Shown here: one piece after another, positions 11,701 through 23,700 of the stretch
How positions within the stretch are numbered: position 1 is the first letter of the stretch
How the letters are laid out: each line of letters opens with the position of its first letter
NCBI GenBank assembly: GCA_013397435.1
Contig: VZRG01000350.1
Location: forward strand, 469,086 to 533,085
Direction: 5' to 3'
Length of the DNA stretch: 64,000 bases
Origin: Erythrocercus mccallii
Lineage: Eukaryota; Chordata; Aves; Passeriformes; Dicruridae
The notes under the pieces: model-generated
Told to the model about the DNA's origin: nothing
What the model saw: the letters and a program-made list of their open reading frames with translations, nothing else
The model's database searches: none
Made by a program: the position numbers and the translations under genes

Positions 11701-14700
11701 AGTAAAACTATTAATTAATTACAGCACAACAAACCCAGTCAGGCAAAATAACTTTAAGCCATTCAGTGGGGAGAACAGGTGAGAAGTTTAAGATGTCTTG
11801 GAAATAGCAGTGGCAGGCAGATCCAACCCATGTGAGGTGTCCTCTGCAAGAGATCACACAGGGCAAACCTGAACCTGAGACATCTCTGAACTGAACAACC
11901 CCAAAAAGCAGTTTTGGGTCGCTTCTTCAATGAACCCTTTCCTCAGGATCCTCCCTGGGGTCGTTCAGAATTTCACTGGAGTCAGCTACAGACCTTGATG
12001 AGCCACATGAGGGAAACTGAGCTGAGGGGAGCAGCTGGAGGGGAGGTTTCAGATCTGTGACTGTCCCTACCTGGGCAGAGAGCGATGTTGCAGAACTTGG
12101 TTTGCTTCTCGGGGCCCTCGCAGGGGTTCCCACCGAACTGGGGGGGTTTGCAGGTGCGGGTCCGGTCCCTGTAGCCTCTCCCACAAGTGGAAGAGCACAG
12201 GCTCCACGGAGACCACTCGTCCCAGGTGCCATGCACTGCAAGGGAAGCAGAAGAAGTGATTTTTTTCTTTCCCAGAGGAGGCCTGAGGAAGTGAGGGAGC
12301 CCACAGGGCACAGCTTCTTCCCACCCGGAATGAGCAGCATGTGGGAAGCTGAAGAACAGACCAGCCCAAAATGTGCAAGAGGAACATCAAGTAATTTTTA
12401 TGCTTTGCTATCCACACCAAGTGTCTGCTGCTTTCCGGTCTTTGAAATAAACCACCATGCACTTTTAGCTGACCTTAATTTTTCAGATTTTTGAGCCAAC
12501 AGGGCATTTTTAAAGCAAAAGATGGATTTATCTAGAAAGGAATAAAACCCCATTCCCCTTAGGGAAGCATCATCACTATCGTTTTATCTCTTCTTGCCCT
12601 TTTTTCCCTCCCTCTCAACATTTTCTCATCGAATCCTCAAAGACTACAACATTTTAAGGCTTTCAGAAAAGCTGTAGTCTGTCTACTGGTTATTATCATA
12701 GGTCAGTAACACCTCAGAGGCAAAGTTAGGGAGACTTGGAAGGGTAAAATGGAATGGGCAACATCCTCCAACAGCGCTCAAGACATCACTGGTAGCTCCT
12801 GGAATTAGACATCTAACCGATTTTAATCTAATCTAATTAGCCTTCTAATCTATATTAATCTAATCTTCTCCAATCTAATCTAATCTAATCTGGCCAAGTT
12901 ATTTATGGAATTTTAGTCACTTTAATCTCCAGAGGCCAAATGTTATAAGAATGCACTGATCTCTCTTAAGGGACTTCATCCCTTCCAGCTTTACCAGAGA
13001 AACTAATGCCAAATCAATAATCCTTCAGAAAAAGAAGAAACACAAAAAAGCAGGGACTTTTCCAGTCCCTCTTCAGTTGCTAACAATGACTGGCACCCCA
13101 ATGTCAGGAAAGGGGGTTCAAAACTAATTCTCACCAGACATCTTGCATGATAAGAGATAACAGAGGAGGAAACACAGGAAAGAACATGGATGGTGATTTC
13201 ACCATGGATGGTGGTTTCACCACCATGGGATTGTTTCTGAACAATGACATTGCTGGTCAGGAAAAATGAATAACATGCTTGTCTTAACAGCAAAATTCTT
13301 CAAAATAATCATAGAAACATAGAATGGTTGGGGGTGGAGGTGACCTCAAAAATCATCTCCCTCCAACCCCCTGCCATGGGCAGGGACACCTTCCCCTACC
13401 CCAGGTTGCTCCAAACTCTCTCCAACCTGGCCTTGGACATTTCCAGGGAATGGGGCAGCCACAGCTTCTCTGGGCAACCTGTGCCAGAGCCTTACCATCC
13501 TCACAAGGAAGGATTTTTTCCTAATATTCAATCTAAACCTACTCTCTTTCAATTTGAAGCCTTTTCCCCTTGTACTGTCCCTTCACACTCTTGTAAAAAG
13601 TTCCTCTCCGTCTTTCTCCTAGGCTCCAGTCTCCTCAGAATGTATTTTTTCATCAAAATTGTTCTTGACTGGGAAATGCCCCAAAGGGCATCTGCCTGCA
13701 GGTGTACTGAGTTCGTAGACTTCAGATAGCATGGAATTGTCCACACCATGCAAAGCAGGTGCTCATCTTGTGGTGCTTGGTCTAGCAAGGGTCTCTGTAT
13801 GAGGCCTGAAGGCATAAAGAAAAGGAACAGGGAACAAAAACCATCTTCCTCCAAGGATTACACAATCATAGAATGGTTTGGAATGGAAGGGAGTTGAAAG
13901 ATCATCTGGTTCCAACCACTTTCCACTATCCCAGGCTGTTCCAAGCCCCATCCAACCTGCCCTTGGACACTTCCAGGGATGAAGCAGCCACAGCTTCTCT
14001 GGGCAACCTGTGCCAGGGCCTCCTAGAAATATCGCAGTGGAGATTCCACAGGCAGCCAATCTCCCTCCCCTGCTGGCCACCAGTACCTGGGCACACGGCA
14101 GAGTTGTTGCACTGCCTCTGCTCCCGGAGAGGGCCACTGCACTGGGTGCTGTAGGAAGACGAAACGCAGAACCTGGTCCTGGTCTGCCAGCCCTCCCCGC
14201 AGGTGGTCGAGCACACGCTCCACGGGGACCACTCCTCTGCTGCAGGGTCACCTGTGGAGGGGTTGGAACAGAAGGTGAGGATGTGGCATCCTTGGATCTG
14301 CAGGGAAGGAATTTCCGGGTGATGCTTGGCCGGCTGTGAGGTCTGTGAGGCTACAATGTGTCCTGCAGGTGGGGTGACAAGATGGGTGGGAGGGCATGAG
14401 GGCATTGGGGAGAAAATGTGAGAGCTGAGAATGGGCTAAAGGGGTTTTTTTTTTGGGTACCGGGTAGAGCTGTAGAACACACACACACAAAAAAGAAAAA
14501 AAAAAACAAAACCAAAAGGAAAAGGATGCTGTGGAAGCATCAGGTCATTGGGAAGGGCAGACTCCACCACTGAAGGTGGCGTAGCCACTCCAGAACCTTG
14601 TGAGCTGGGATAGGGAACCTCCATTTAGAGATTGTGCCCACAATGATTGGACAGAGTAAATGTAGCCATAAATTGTTCACTTTTAAGGATTCAACCCCTT

Positions 14701-17700
14701 TTCCTGCCTTCTCACAGCCCCTGCCAGTGCAGATTGGCAGAGGAGGAGCTGACAAAGTAGAAGGTGATGGTGCCTTAAGAAGGGACAGCTGATGAAATCC
14801 CAGAAAGTTTTCTTGGCATCTCCTCTGCCTGTGGAGATCTGCTGTGAGCATGTGACATGAAACAAGGCTGACTCTTCCAGGGCATCACACAGTCCCTATC
14901 AACTGCTTATCCGATGGGGCAGCTTTGGAAAAGCAACTAAAAAAATCCCATTGATGGGAATGAAAAGAGCTGAGATGTATTCCCTTTGTCACTAATATTC
15001 CTGCTGGAGCAGCCACAGCCTCCAAATAAGGCACCTAAGTGTGAAATGAGCAGGGAAAGGATCGTTTTCCATTAGTTTTCATAGGCAATATTCTACCCTT
15101 TGACAAAATGCTTTTCTTCCCCACATGAAAATAAAAAGCTGGCTTTGTTCTATTTAACTAAGCCACTCATTGTTTGGGTTTTCAGATTTTTCATGGATTG
15201 CAAATAATTACACATAATAAACCTGGAATGTAGGCTTTGGTATGTACAGAACACAGGCATATGGCAAAAAATAAACACCAGCATAAACAGAGGGGCAACC
15301 CCTTCTTGTGACAAATTCTTCATAACCTCAGACTGCCCAAAAGGATGCATTTGGCAGACTGTGGGTGAGAAGGAGGATCACAGCACTGGGTGGAACAGGT
15401 AAATATGACTCCAAGGGTCATCCACCCTGGCACCCAGTGCTTGGATGTGCTATCCTAGCCCACCACCCCGTTCCCAAAGAAAGATGGGCAGAGGATGCTG
15501 TATTAAACTGTCTGGCTGCAATGTGGAGAAGGAAAGAGACTCTGCAGCTGGAGATCTCAGTGAGGGTTATAAACCAGCTGCACGAAAATGCCAGAGCAGG
15601 AACTGTGGTAGGGACTCTTAAGGTTGGAGACCACCAAATTTCCCAATATTGCCTAAAACTGGGCATGTCTGGGTTTTTCCTTGAGGTGGTATATTTATTT
15701 TTTATTTATATATTTATTTATTTTTACATTTATATTTATTTACTACTGTTTTCCACATGCATTGAAATTTCAAGCATTTGTGGCTCTCATCAATCTGCTC
15801 TTAGGGATTTTTAGTAGTTATCTGTGTTTGGTTTGTATCATGCTTTTCACCACATCTACTTTGAATGTCTCCTGTCATCCCAGCAGATGGGAATTAAAAA
15901 TACACCCAACTGGTTGAAGCCTGTTGAATTAATATGTGCTGAGGGGCAAAAGTGTAGAGGAAGACCTGTCCTTGGTGCAAAATTGACAGAATTTCACCCT
16001 TTCATTTATTGTATGGACACACAACGAGGTGAAGATCAATCTTTCCCTACCTCCTCTGTGCCATTGCAATGATTATCATAAGATACAACTGCTGTTGTTC
16101 ATTAAGCCAAAGTTGCTCAAAACTGTTTTATTTTTGTGGGGTTTTTTTCTCAGTTGATCCCAGTTAGAGGAAAGTTATGGACCACTGGTCTTTACCTGAG
16201 ACGTGTAGCAGACATTGTGTGTTTTGAGACTTTGGGGCTTCAGGAAAAACTTCAGTCCCATATCCTGTTTCACAAGTACCAGATCTCCTGGTAGAGAGGG
16301 ATCCGCATTTCCATGGCAATTTTCCTGCCTTTCCAGCATCCAGCTCTGTCACACCCAGAGTGCTGCCATGCTGAAAGCTCACCTCCAGCAAATTACATTT
16401 ATGGTACCATCACTTCATCATTTGCCATCCAGAGTGTCCCAGACTCCAGCAGATCCCTCTTTGGCCCACAGATCCCAACCATTCCTGCTCCCTTGCCTGC
16501 CTGGATACTCCAGGAACCAGTGATGCCTTTGCATTTCTCCACTGACCTTGAGCAGCCTCCCCAATTTTGCACCCAGCAGCACCCTGTCCCTCAGGGGCAG
16601 ACAGCTGGGGAATTTTGGTAGTTCAACACTCCAAAGTTTAGGTCCAAAAATCTTTCTGGGAGGCCAGAGGTGGGACAGGGGAAGCCTGCAGAGACACAGG
16701 GGCTTCCTCCATCAGCAGCTCATGGCTTGGAGAGCCCCCCATGCCACCAATCTCCCTCTCAGACCTGGCTGGGGCTTTGCAATCTCCATATTCAGACAAG
16801 AGCTACTGTGTCACTGGATGGACAAATGAATGACATCCCTGAACCAAATCCCACCTCTCCTGCCTCTCTCCTCTTTATTATTTCTGGCTTTTGCTCTTTC
16901 ACAGCAGAAATAGCTGTGCTTAGAGGTAAATCTCCTCAATTATCCCTCACATTGCATGAATCCCTGGCTTTTAAACCCATAATACAGTTTATTTTCTAAG
17001 TGCTGGTGACTCCCTTGGGCTTGGTGTTATTCTGAACCAAGCAATTCATCTCAGTCCACTGGGACATTACGTCCAGCCTAGTCTCAAACCTTGCACAAAT
17101 TTAACTAATTTTCAAACCAAGTGAGACCCAGTTCTGAGACAATCTCAGGCATGAGACAAATTCACTCTCTACTCGAGAGAAACACAGTAGTGACCATCAT
17201 CAAAACTATGAGTGAGAAGAATTGCTGCACTCCTGTGGGTCAAATGGCAGCAAATGCAAATTACTGAGTGAAGTATATTGCAATTATTCATCCCAGAAGT
17301 GGATTCTGACTCTGGTTTTTGATATAATGGCAAGATGTCTACCATGCTCATTGGGTTTGAAAGCTGCCTAGTCCAGCTCAGTGCTGTTTTATAATTCAAC
17401 CTGCCAGAGAATGGTTTGGGTTGTGAGGAACCTCAAAGATATCTTGTTTCAACCCCCTGCAATGGGCAGCACACCACCCACTATCCCAGGTTTCTCTAAT
17501 CCCCATCCAACCTGGCCTTGAACACTTCTAGGGATGGAGCATCCACAGCTTCTCTGGACAACTTCTGCCAGGGTCTGACCACCCTCATAATGAAGATTTT
17601 TGTTCTAATATTGAATTTAAATCTATCATCCTTCTGATTAAATCCATTGCCCCTTGTCCTGTCACTCCATGCCCTTGTCCAAACTCCCTATCCAGTTCTC

Positions 17701-20700
17701 TTGGAGAATCTTTAGGCACTGGAAGAGGCTCAAAGTTCTCCCCAGAGCCTTTGCTTCTCCAGGCTGAACAGCCCAAAGTCTTTCAGCCTGTGTTCATAGC
17801 AGGGTGGCTCCAGCCAGATTTGTCTTTGCCCCCAGAGGAGAAAGGGCCAAGCCCTGCCCTGCATCATCACCGGTGCCTGCAGGCAGCTGTCTCAGCAGGA
17901 TTGACTTTTGATTAGTCCTGTGATGTCCCAGAGTAGCTTGGGGATTAACAGGAGAGTCCTAAAGGATTTTTCAAGGCTCACTACCTCTCCTGAAATGGGA
18001 AGATGGCCCGTGCTGCTCCCACAGATCCAGGTGCAGCAGATGGAGAGGGTGCAGCAGGTGCTGCAGAATGAGACACTGGGCTGGGTGTTAATCCATGGGG
18101 ATGTGGCACTGCAATCTAGGATCATTCCAGCTCCTGGCTGCAGTGTCCCCATCAGTCAGTGCCTGCAGCTGCTCCGTGACTCTTCTTCCCTCAGCACTGA
18201 TAGAGCAGCACATCCCTGCCATCCCTCTGCCAGGAGCCCTTTCTGTTCCAGGGTCTGTCAGTCTGACATCTCCCCATGTGCCTCTCTGTTTGCATCCTGC
18301 TGCTGGCAGAGTCCTCCTGGAAGCAGCCTGGGCTGAGCCAGGAGAGCCCATGCCAGGGACCTGCTGGGCTGGATCTGGCTCTTGTGCTGTTGCTGGGAGA
18401 GGCACGTGGGCAGCCAGCATGGCTGAGAGCACAGCCCTGCCACAGCCTGAGGGCCAACAGGACCTGGAACACCAGGGATGTGAAGGGCTGGCAGGAGAAA
18501 GTGCTGCTCTTCAGCTAGGCAAGGCTGACCTCTCATCCACAGTGCTTATGGCTGGCATCAGCTGATTTCGGTATTTCACCTTTTTCCAGGTCTTGAGTGG
18601 ATGTGAAATGTCTTATTCCCTACAATCTGTGCCCATAGGGAAGCTGTGAGCTTTGCTTCAGCATCCTCAGCTGAAAATTCCCTCTAATCCCTTGCTGGAC
18701 TGAATGCACCCTCTGTCTCTACATCTCCTCCATCCTGATTTTCTTGAACAACCCGGGACAGCCACAGGGGTAGAGGGAAGGTTGCAGCAGGACAATGCAC
18801 ATCTCCCAGCCCATGCTGCCCTCAGGGATGCCACAGCCCAAGCCAGCCATGCTACAGCAGTGGCCACAATGGCAGGGAGGTGACAGAGACGTCACAGATC
18901 CAGCACACAGCTGCACAGCAGGAAGAAATGCCAAACTATAAACTTTATGGCTGAGTTACAGGCTGGAACAGGAGCTCTGGGAAGCACCTGGGACCAGGCA
19001 GAGTAGGAACAACAGGGCCCTGCTTTGAAGTGCCTTCCTTTCCTCTGCCTTTAGACAGAGAAATTAAGCTCAGCTTTTCCATGCTGTAGGAGTGCAAAAG
19101 TCCTCCCTCTCCTGCAGGTTTTACCAGACTCCAGGAATCCATCCTGCAGGCAGTGGAGCTGCTCTCACTGGAGGGAGCAGAATCTCTGCAGGGTAGAGAG
19201 AAACCTGAGGTTGTCCCCTGCTTCGTGTTGAAAACCACAACCCCAACAAGTCACCCCAGATACTCCACACCACACAGATTCCTGATGCTGCACAGTGACA
19301 AAGTCGTCCTGGCCTGGGTGGAGCACAGGTAACCTACATCAGAACATGAGCCTCTCTCATTTCTCATCTCTCATCTCACCTCTTTGAAGCCTTTCCAGAG
19401 CATGAAATGCTGGCAAGGTCACTGAGCAGTGATTTTAACCTGCGGCCAGGTTCAGCACACTGTGCTTTGCCTGAGACTGCTGATGTGCTGAGATCCTGCC
19501 ACGACACACAGGCATGAAGGGAGAGCACAAAACCTTTCCAGACTGAATCACAGAATCACAGGATGGTTTGGGGTTGGAAGGAACCTTAAAGATCACCTAA
19601 TTCCAACCCCCCTGCCATGGGCAGGGACACCTTCCACTACATCAGGTTGCCCAAATCCCCAACCGACCTGGCCTTGAACACTTGCAGGGATGGGGCAGAT
19701 CCGACCTGGCACAGAATTAGATCCAATTCATCCCCATCTTCCCAGATCATGCTGTCTGATTTTAGTACACATTATTCCTCTTCTGTGGCAGAAGGGTGGA
19801 AGGTCCTGCTACAGAACCTAGGGGAGACAAGTCCTTGCACAGCACTAAAGAGCCAGGAACAGAGGAAACCGATCCTGCTCTGTCCCCACCAAGCCTTGCT
19901 CACCCTCTCTCACAGGCAATGGGAAGGCATGACATGGACATCAGCAAAGGAGCTGTATCACAGCAGGGTCAGCTTTGGCTTCATGAACCACGTGTGGCTG
20001 GATAATTCAGACAAAGCAGTGACTCAGAAGTAGGCAGGGTGATGGGAAAACGTTCTGTGGGATGGATGGTCTGGTCAGGGCTTTGTGTCTGTCCCTTTTT
20101 GCCTTCTCTGGCTGACGGTGACGACACAAAACCCCGTGGGGTGATGGAATGGGAACAAACGGGGCGATGACCATTTGTTCAGCGTGTGACAACACGGGGG
20201 GAGCGTCCCCCACACTGACCTGGGGGGAAGGAGATGGTTAGTGGGGGGGAGTCATTGAAACAGTGCAGAGAGCCCAGCCCAGCTGGGCAGTGCAGTGACC
20301 AGAGCAGTGTCCCAGCTCCAGAGGCCGCTGTGGGAGGTCAGAGCTTACCTATTTGAGGTGCAGGGTACCCGTAGTGCTGCAGTTCGTCAGGGTCCTCTCG
20401 CTTTCTGTTATCTGTGGACCTCAGCGATTGGCTTCTGGAATTATAGCGTCCATTGGCTATGGCAAGGTAATGGGTCATGTAAATACACCTTGGTTCACTC
20501 TGCAAATCTTTCACTACAAAGGTTACACGCATTAACAACAGCGACCTGCGATGTTCCCCTGACATGACCGCCTGCTTTTCCAACCCCAGCACCCCTGGCC
20601 ACCAGTTTTCCCCGAGGTTTCAGCACCAACCAGCCTGAAAGACTCGGGCTGGCTGGTGGTTCAACCCCTTCTTTTTGAGTGAGATTTGGGACCATGCAGA

Positions 20701-23700
20701 GTACGATCCCTTGTGTCTCATCTTTAATTAATTTCAGTGGTTTTCTAGGGTGCCTGCACTCCTTGCTGCACTTGTGAAGGATTCATCCTTTTCAGACGTG
20801 CTGGCACTGAATCCTGCCATCCCTAGCAGTGTTTTGAGATTTGTGGTGGTGACTGGCAGGGTGTTTTTGGTGGGAAATTCTGCCTTGCAACCAGCACCTG
20901 CCTAGAAATGCCCTGTAGAGGAGCCAGGAAATGCTGAGTGGAGCAGGCAGGTGAGGGCAGGTGGAAAGGGATATCTCAATAGGAATTCTCCTTCATAGAC
21001 TTTGCCCTGCCACCTGCAACAAGGAGAGATGAAAATCTGGCATCAGCAGAGTACCAACAGAGCTACAACTGGGAGCTTTTCCTTCTCAGTGAGAGACAAG
21101 CTCCTGACCCTTGTGTCCTACTGAAAATCTCCCAGTGGAGCCCACGGTGTGGAGTTCAGAAGGTAAATAATGCATCCACAGTAAATCAAAGCCATTTAAC
21201 TGTCCCTTCTGAGCCCATGCTCCACCAGCTTTCCATTTTCATCAAGTGTGGATCAACCCTGAATTGGCTGGAGAGAAAACTAAAATTTCTGTTGTCTGTA
21301 TTACTGGACATGCTGGACATTCCCTCCCTAGAAAAGAGAGAAACAACCCAGCAATAACAACCAAATCCCATCCACCAGGAGTGCCTGCTGACTCCAGCTC
21401 CTGAGAGCTCAGCTGACTCCACCGGAGTCACATGGAATAGCAGAGAGCAGAGCTGAGCCCAAATAATCTGTGATCTGGCAGCCAATTTGTTTCCAAACAG
21501 CAAGTACCAGACAGAAGATCTTTTCCCCCAAGGAGGTAAAACAGTCAGACATCTTTTTCAAGAAGTATGAACTGCCAAGGGTTGAAATGGTGACAAATTT
21601 GATCCCGGAACCCTGAGAAAATTAATAAAGGTTAATGAAGCTTCAGTGTGGTGGCAGGAGTCTTTATTGCCATCCAAAAAGGGAAAGCAGAGGAGGCAGA
21701 GGAATGATTCAGAGAGTCCCTGCCAGGAGCCAGGCTTTAAATTCAGCAGTCTGGATCATGGGAGAGTTTGTGAAATTGTATTATTTACCATCACTGTTGC
21801 CTGAAAGCAGAACTTGAGGAGTCTAGGAATTGTCACATGGACTCCTCCAAACCTTCCCAGCACCAGCTGGCTGATGGCTGGAGGGGATGGGGTGGGGCAG
21901 TCACCCACCTGCCATCCTCAAGGGAAAGATACCCACAACCGTACGTCAGGACCACAAACATCCTGATATCTGCAAACACCTTGTTTTTTGTCTGGCTCTT
22001 TCCAGGAATAGAAAGGTCTCAGACCCTATGCTTTTTATTGCAAAAAATCATGGGACTTTCCTGTGGGAGATTCAGGTCAAAAAAGACAAACTCTAAGTAG
22101 TTTTCAATACTAATTTTTTTGAGTTTGTTAGGAGACAACTTAAATTATTCCCATATTTGGGACTTCTCTCATCCCCACTCATTCCTGGCCATACCCACAC
22201 ACTTTCATCTGCTCCGATTTAAGTCCTCTCTGTGAAATCCCGCAAACCACAAGAACACACAAAATCTCCACCTGCAGCACATCCCATGGGCTTCCCACAG
22301 ACTTATTTAGGCTGGGAGGAGGAAGTGGGGCTGGGTATCAAGGAGCAGACGTGGAGCATGGATGGCTTTGTCACCTGCCCAGAGCAAGGATGGTGACAGG
22401 GAAAATCTGAGATTGAATATCCCAGAAGCAGTCAGTGTTCACCAATGGACAGAGAGCTAGGAGGCAGGACAGAGGGAAGGAAAAATAAAAGAGCAAAGAA
22501 AAGTTTTAATTGCAAGTCTGACACCCTGAACATCCTCTCACCAATTATTTGGGCCCCATGTCGCTGACATCTAATGACTTATCCCAGTCGTGAAGGACTG
22601 AATGATTTCCTTTGCTCCTCGACAGGTATGACAAGTCTGCACTGCTATTTCTCATGCTAATTAAAGCCAATCAGGCCTAGAGGCTGAATGAGTGACCCTT
22701 CCAGCTTCCCCCAAGCTTCCCCCCTGCCAGGGTCGCTCCACTGCTTCCTCCCCTTTGGAAAAGGATGTGCAGAGAAGCCAGTTTGTCTGCAGTTTAACAC
22801 AGAGCACAGCTGAGATTTAACCTGGACAGTTTCTGTGGAGAGGTGCACAAATCAATCCTGGTTCCAAACAAAGCAGGGAGACACCAGGTCCCTTAGGAAC
22901 ATGGGGAAGTTGGTGCAAGTGCTGCATTGCTGGGGGAACCTGAACTTTATGGAGTAGAGGTCAAAAACTAAAGGCAGTGGGGACCTGGTTGGATTTCAGC
23001 AGACTGTTTCCCACAGCAGAGTCAGTGGAGAGGAGTAATTCCAGGATTAAGGGAAGATCCAAACTCAATTTACATCCCAGCTGGATAAATACAGTGAGAA
23101 TGGCATGAAAAACCCAAGCACCTTTCAGATGCCAACAGGAGGAATAGAGGGATAATGGTCTTGGAATCAAACAGGGATGTTTCACTTGCAAGCAGAGGCA
23201 AGTACATGAGATTTTGAAAAAACACAGCTCAAGTGTGGATGTGGAGGATGATCAGTGCTGGCAGGAGTGGGAATAGGAAGCAGGTGACCAACACTTCTAA
23301 TGAGAACATGCAATGTGTCAGACAGCACCTTGCAACACAACCAAGGGAAAAATAAAATAAAGACAGAGTCTTTGAAGTGCTGTGGGCCAAGGTTTTAGCA
23401 TCCAAACATGTCTCACCATGGCTACACACTCTGTACTCATCCCCCAAACAGGAGAGGCAAAGCAAAGGATCATGAAAATTATTCAGGTAAGGTGGGATGG
23501 TGAGAATGAAGGGGTGAACCAGAGCAAAAAGTGGAAAGGGGTTATTAAAAAAATACCCAAAACATTCAAATGAATCTCAGTGCAGTAAAACTGAAAGGAA
23601 ATATGTTGGTTATGGAGTTTTGGGGGCACTATTGGCTGCTAGAGAGTAAAACTGAAAAGCACAGAATTATTACAACCCCTAAACCCCAAAATCTCAGTGG

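Larger units (their letters stand above)
8099..12070 (-). other. ADGRB1: ADGRB1 intron between TSR3 and TSR4
   Basis: A 4.0-kb intron, mostly unique sequence. It carries one CR1 fragment (about 10082-10300) and a poly-T tract at 9608-9631. The AT-rich stretch 10960-11060 looks less degenerate than its surroundings and could be a conserved non-coding element, which I cannot test here. Confidence 0.7.
12236..14086 (-). other. ADGRB1: ADGRB1 intron between TSR2 and TSR3
   Basis: The shortest intron, 1.85 kb. It holds an (AATCT)n array (12823-12891), a tandem 18-bp duplication (13185-13220) and two CR1 fragments (about 13305-13640 and 13862-14025). Repeats make up about a third of it. Confidence 0.8.
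14252..20348 (-). other. ADGRB1: ADGRB1 intron between the linker exon and TSR2
   Basis: A 6.1-kb intron with CR1 fragments at about 17405-17820 and 19543-19700, and an (AC)n/A-rich tract at 14476-14520. I see no additional exon; the human protein has the linker joined directly to TSR2. Confidence 0.75.
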
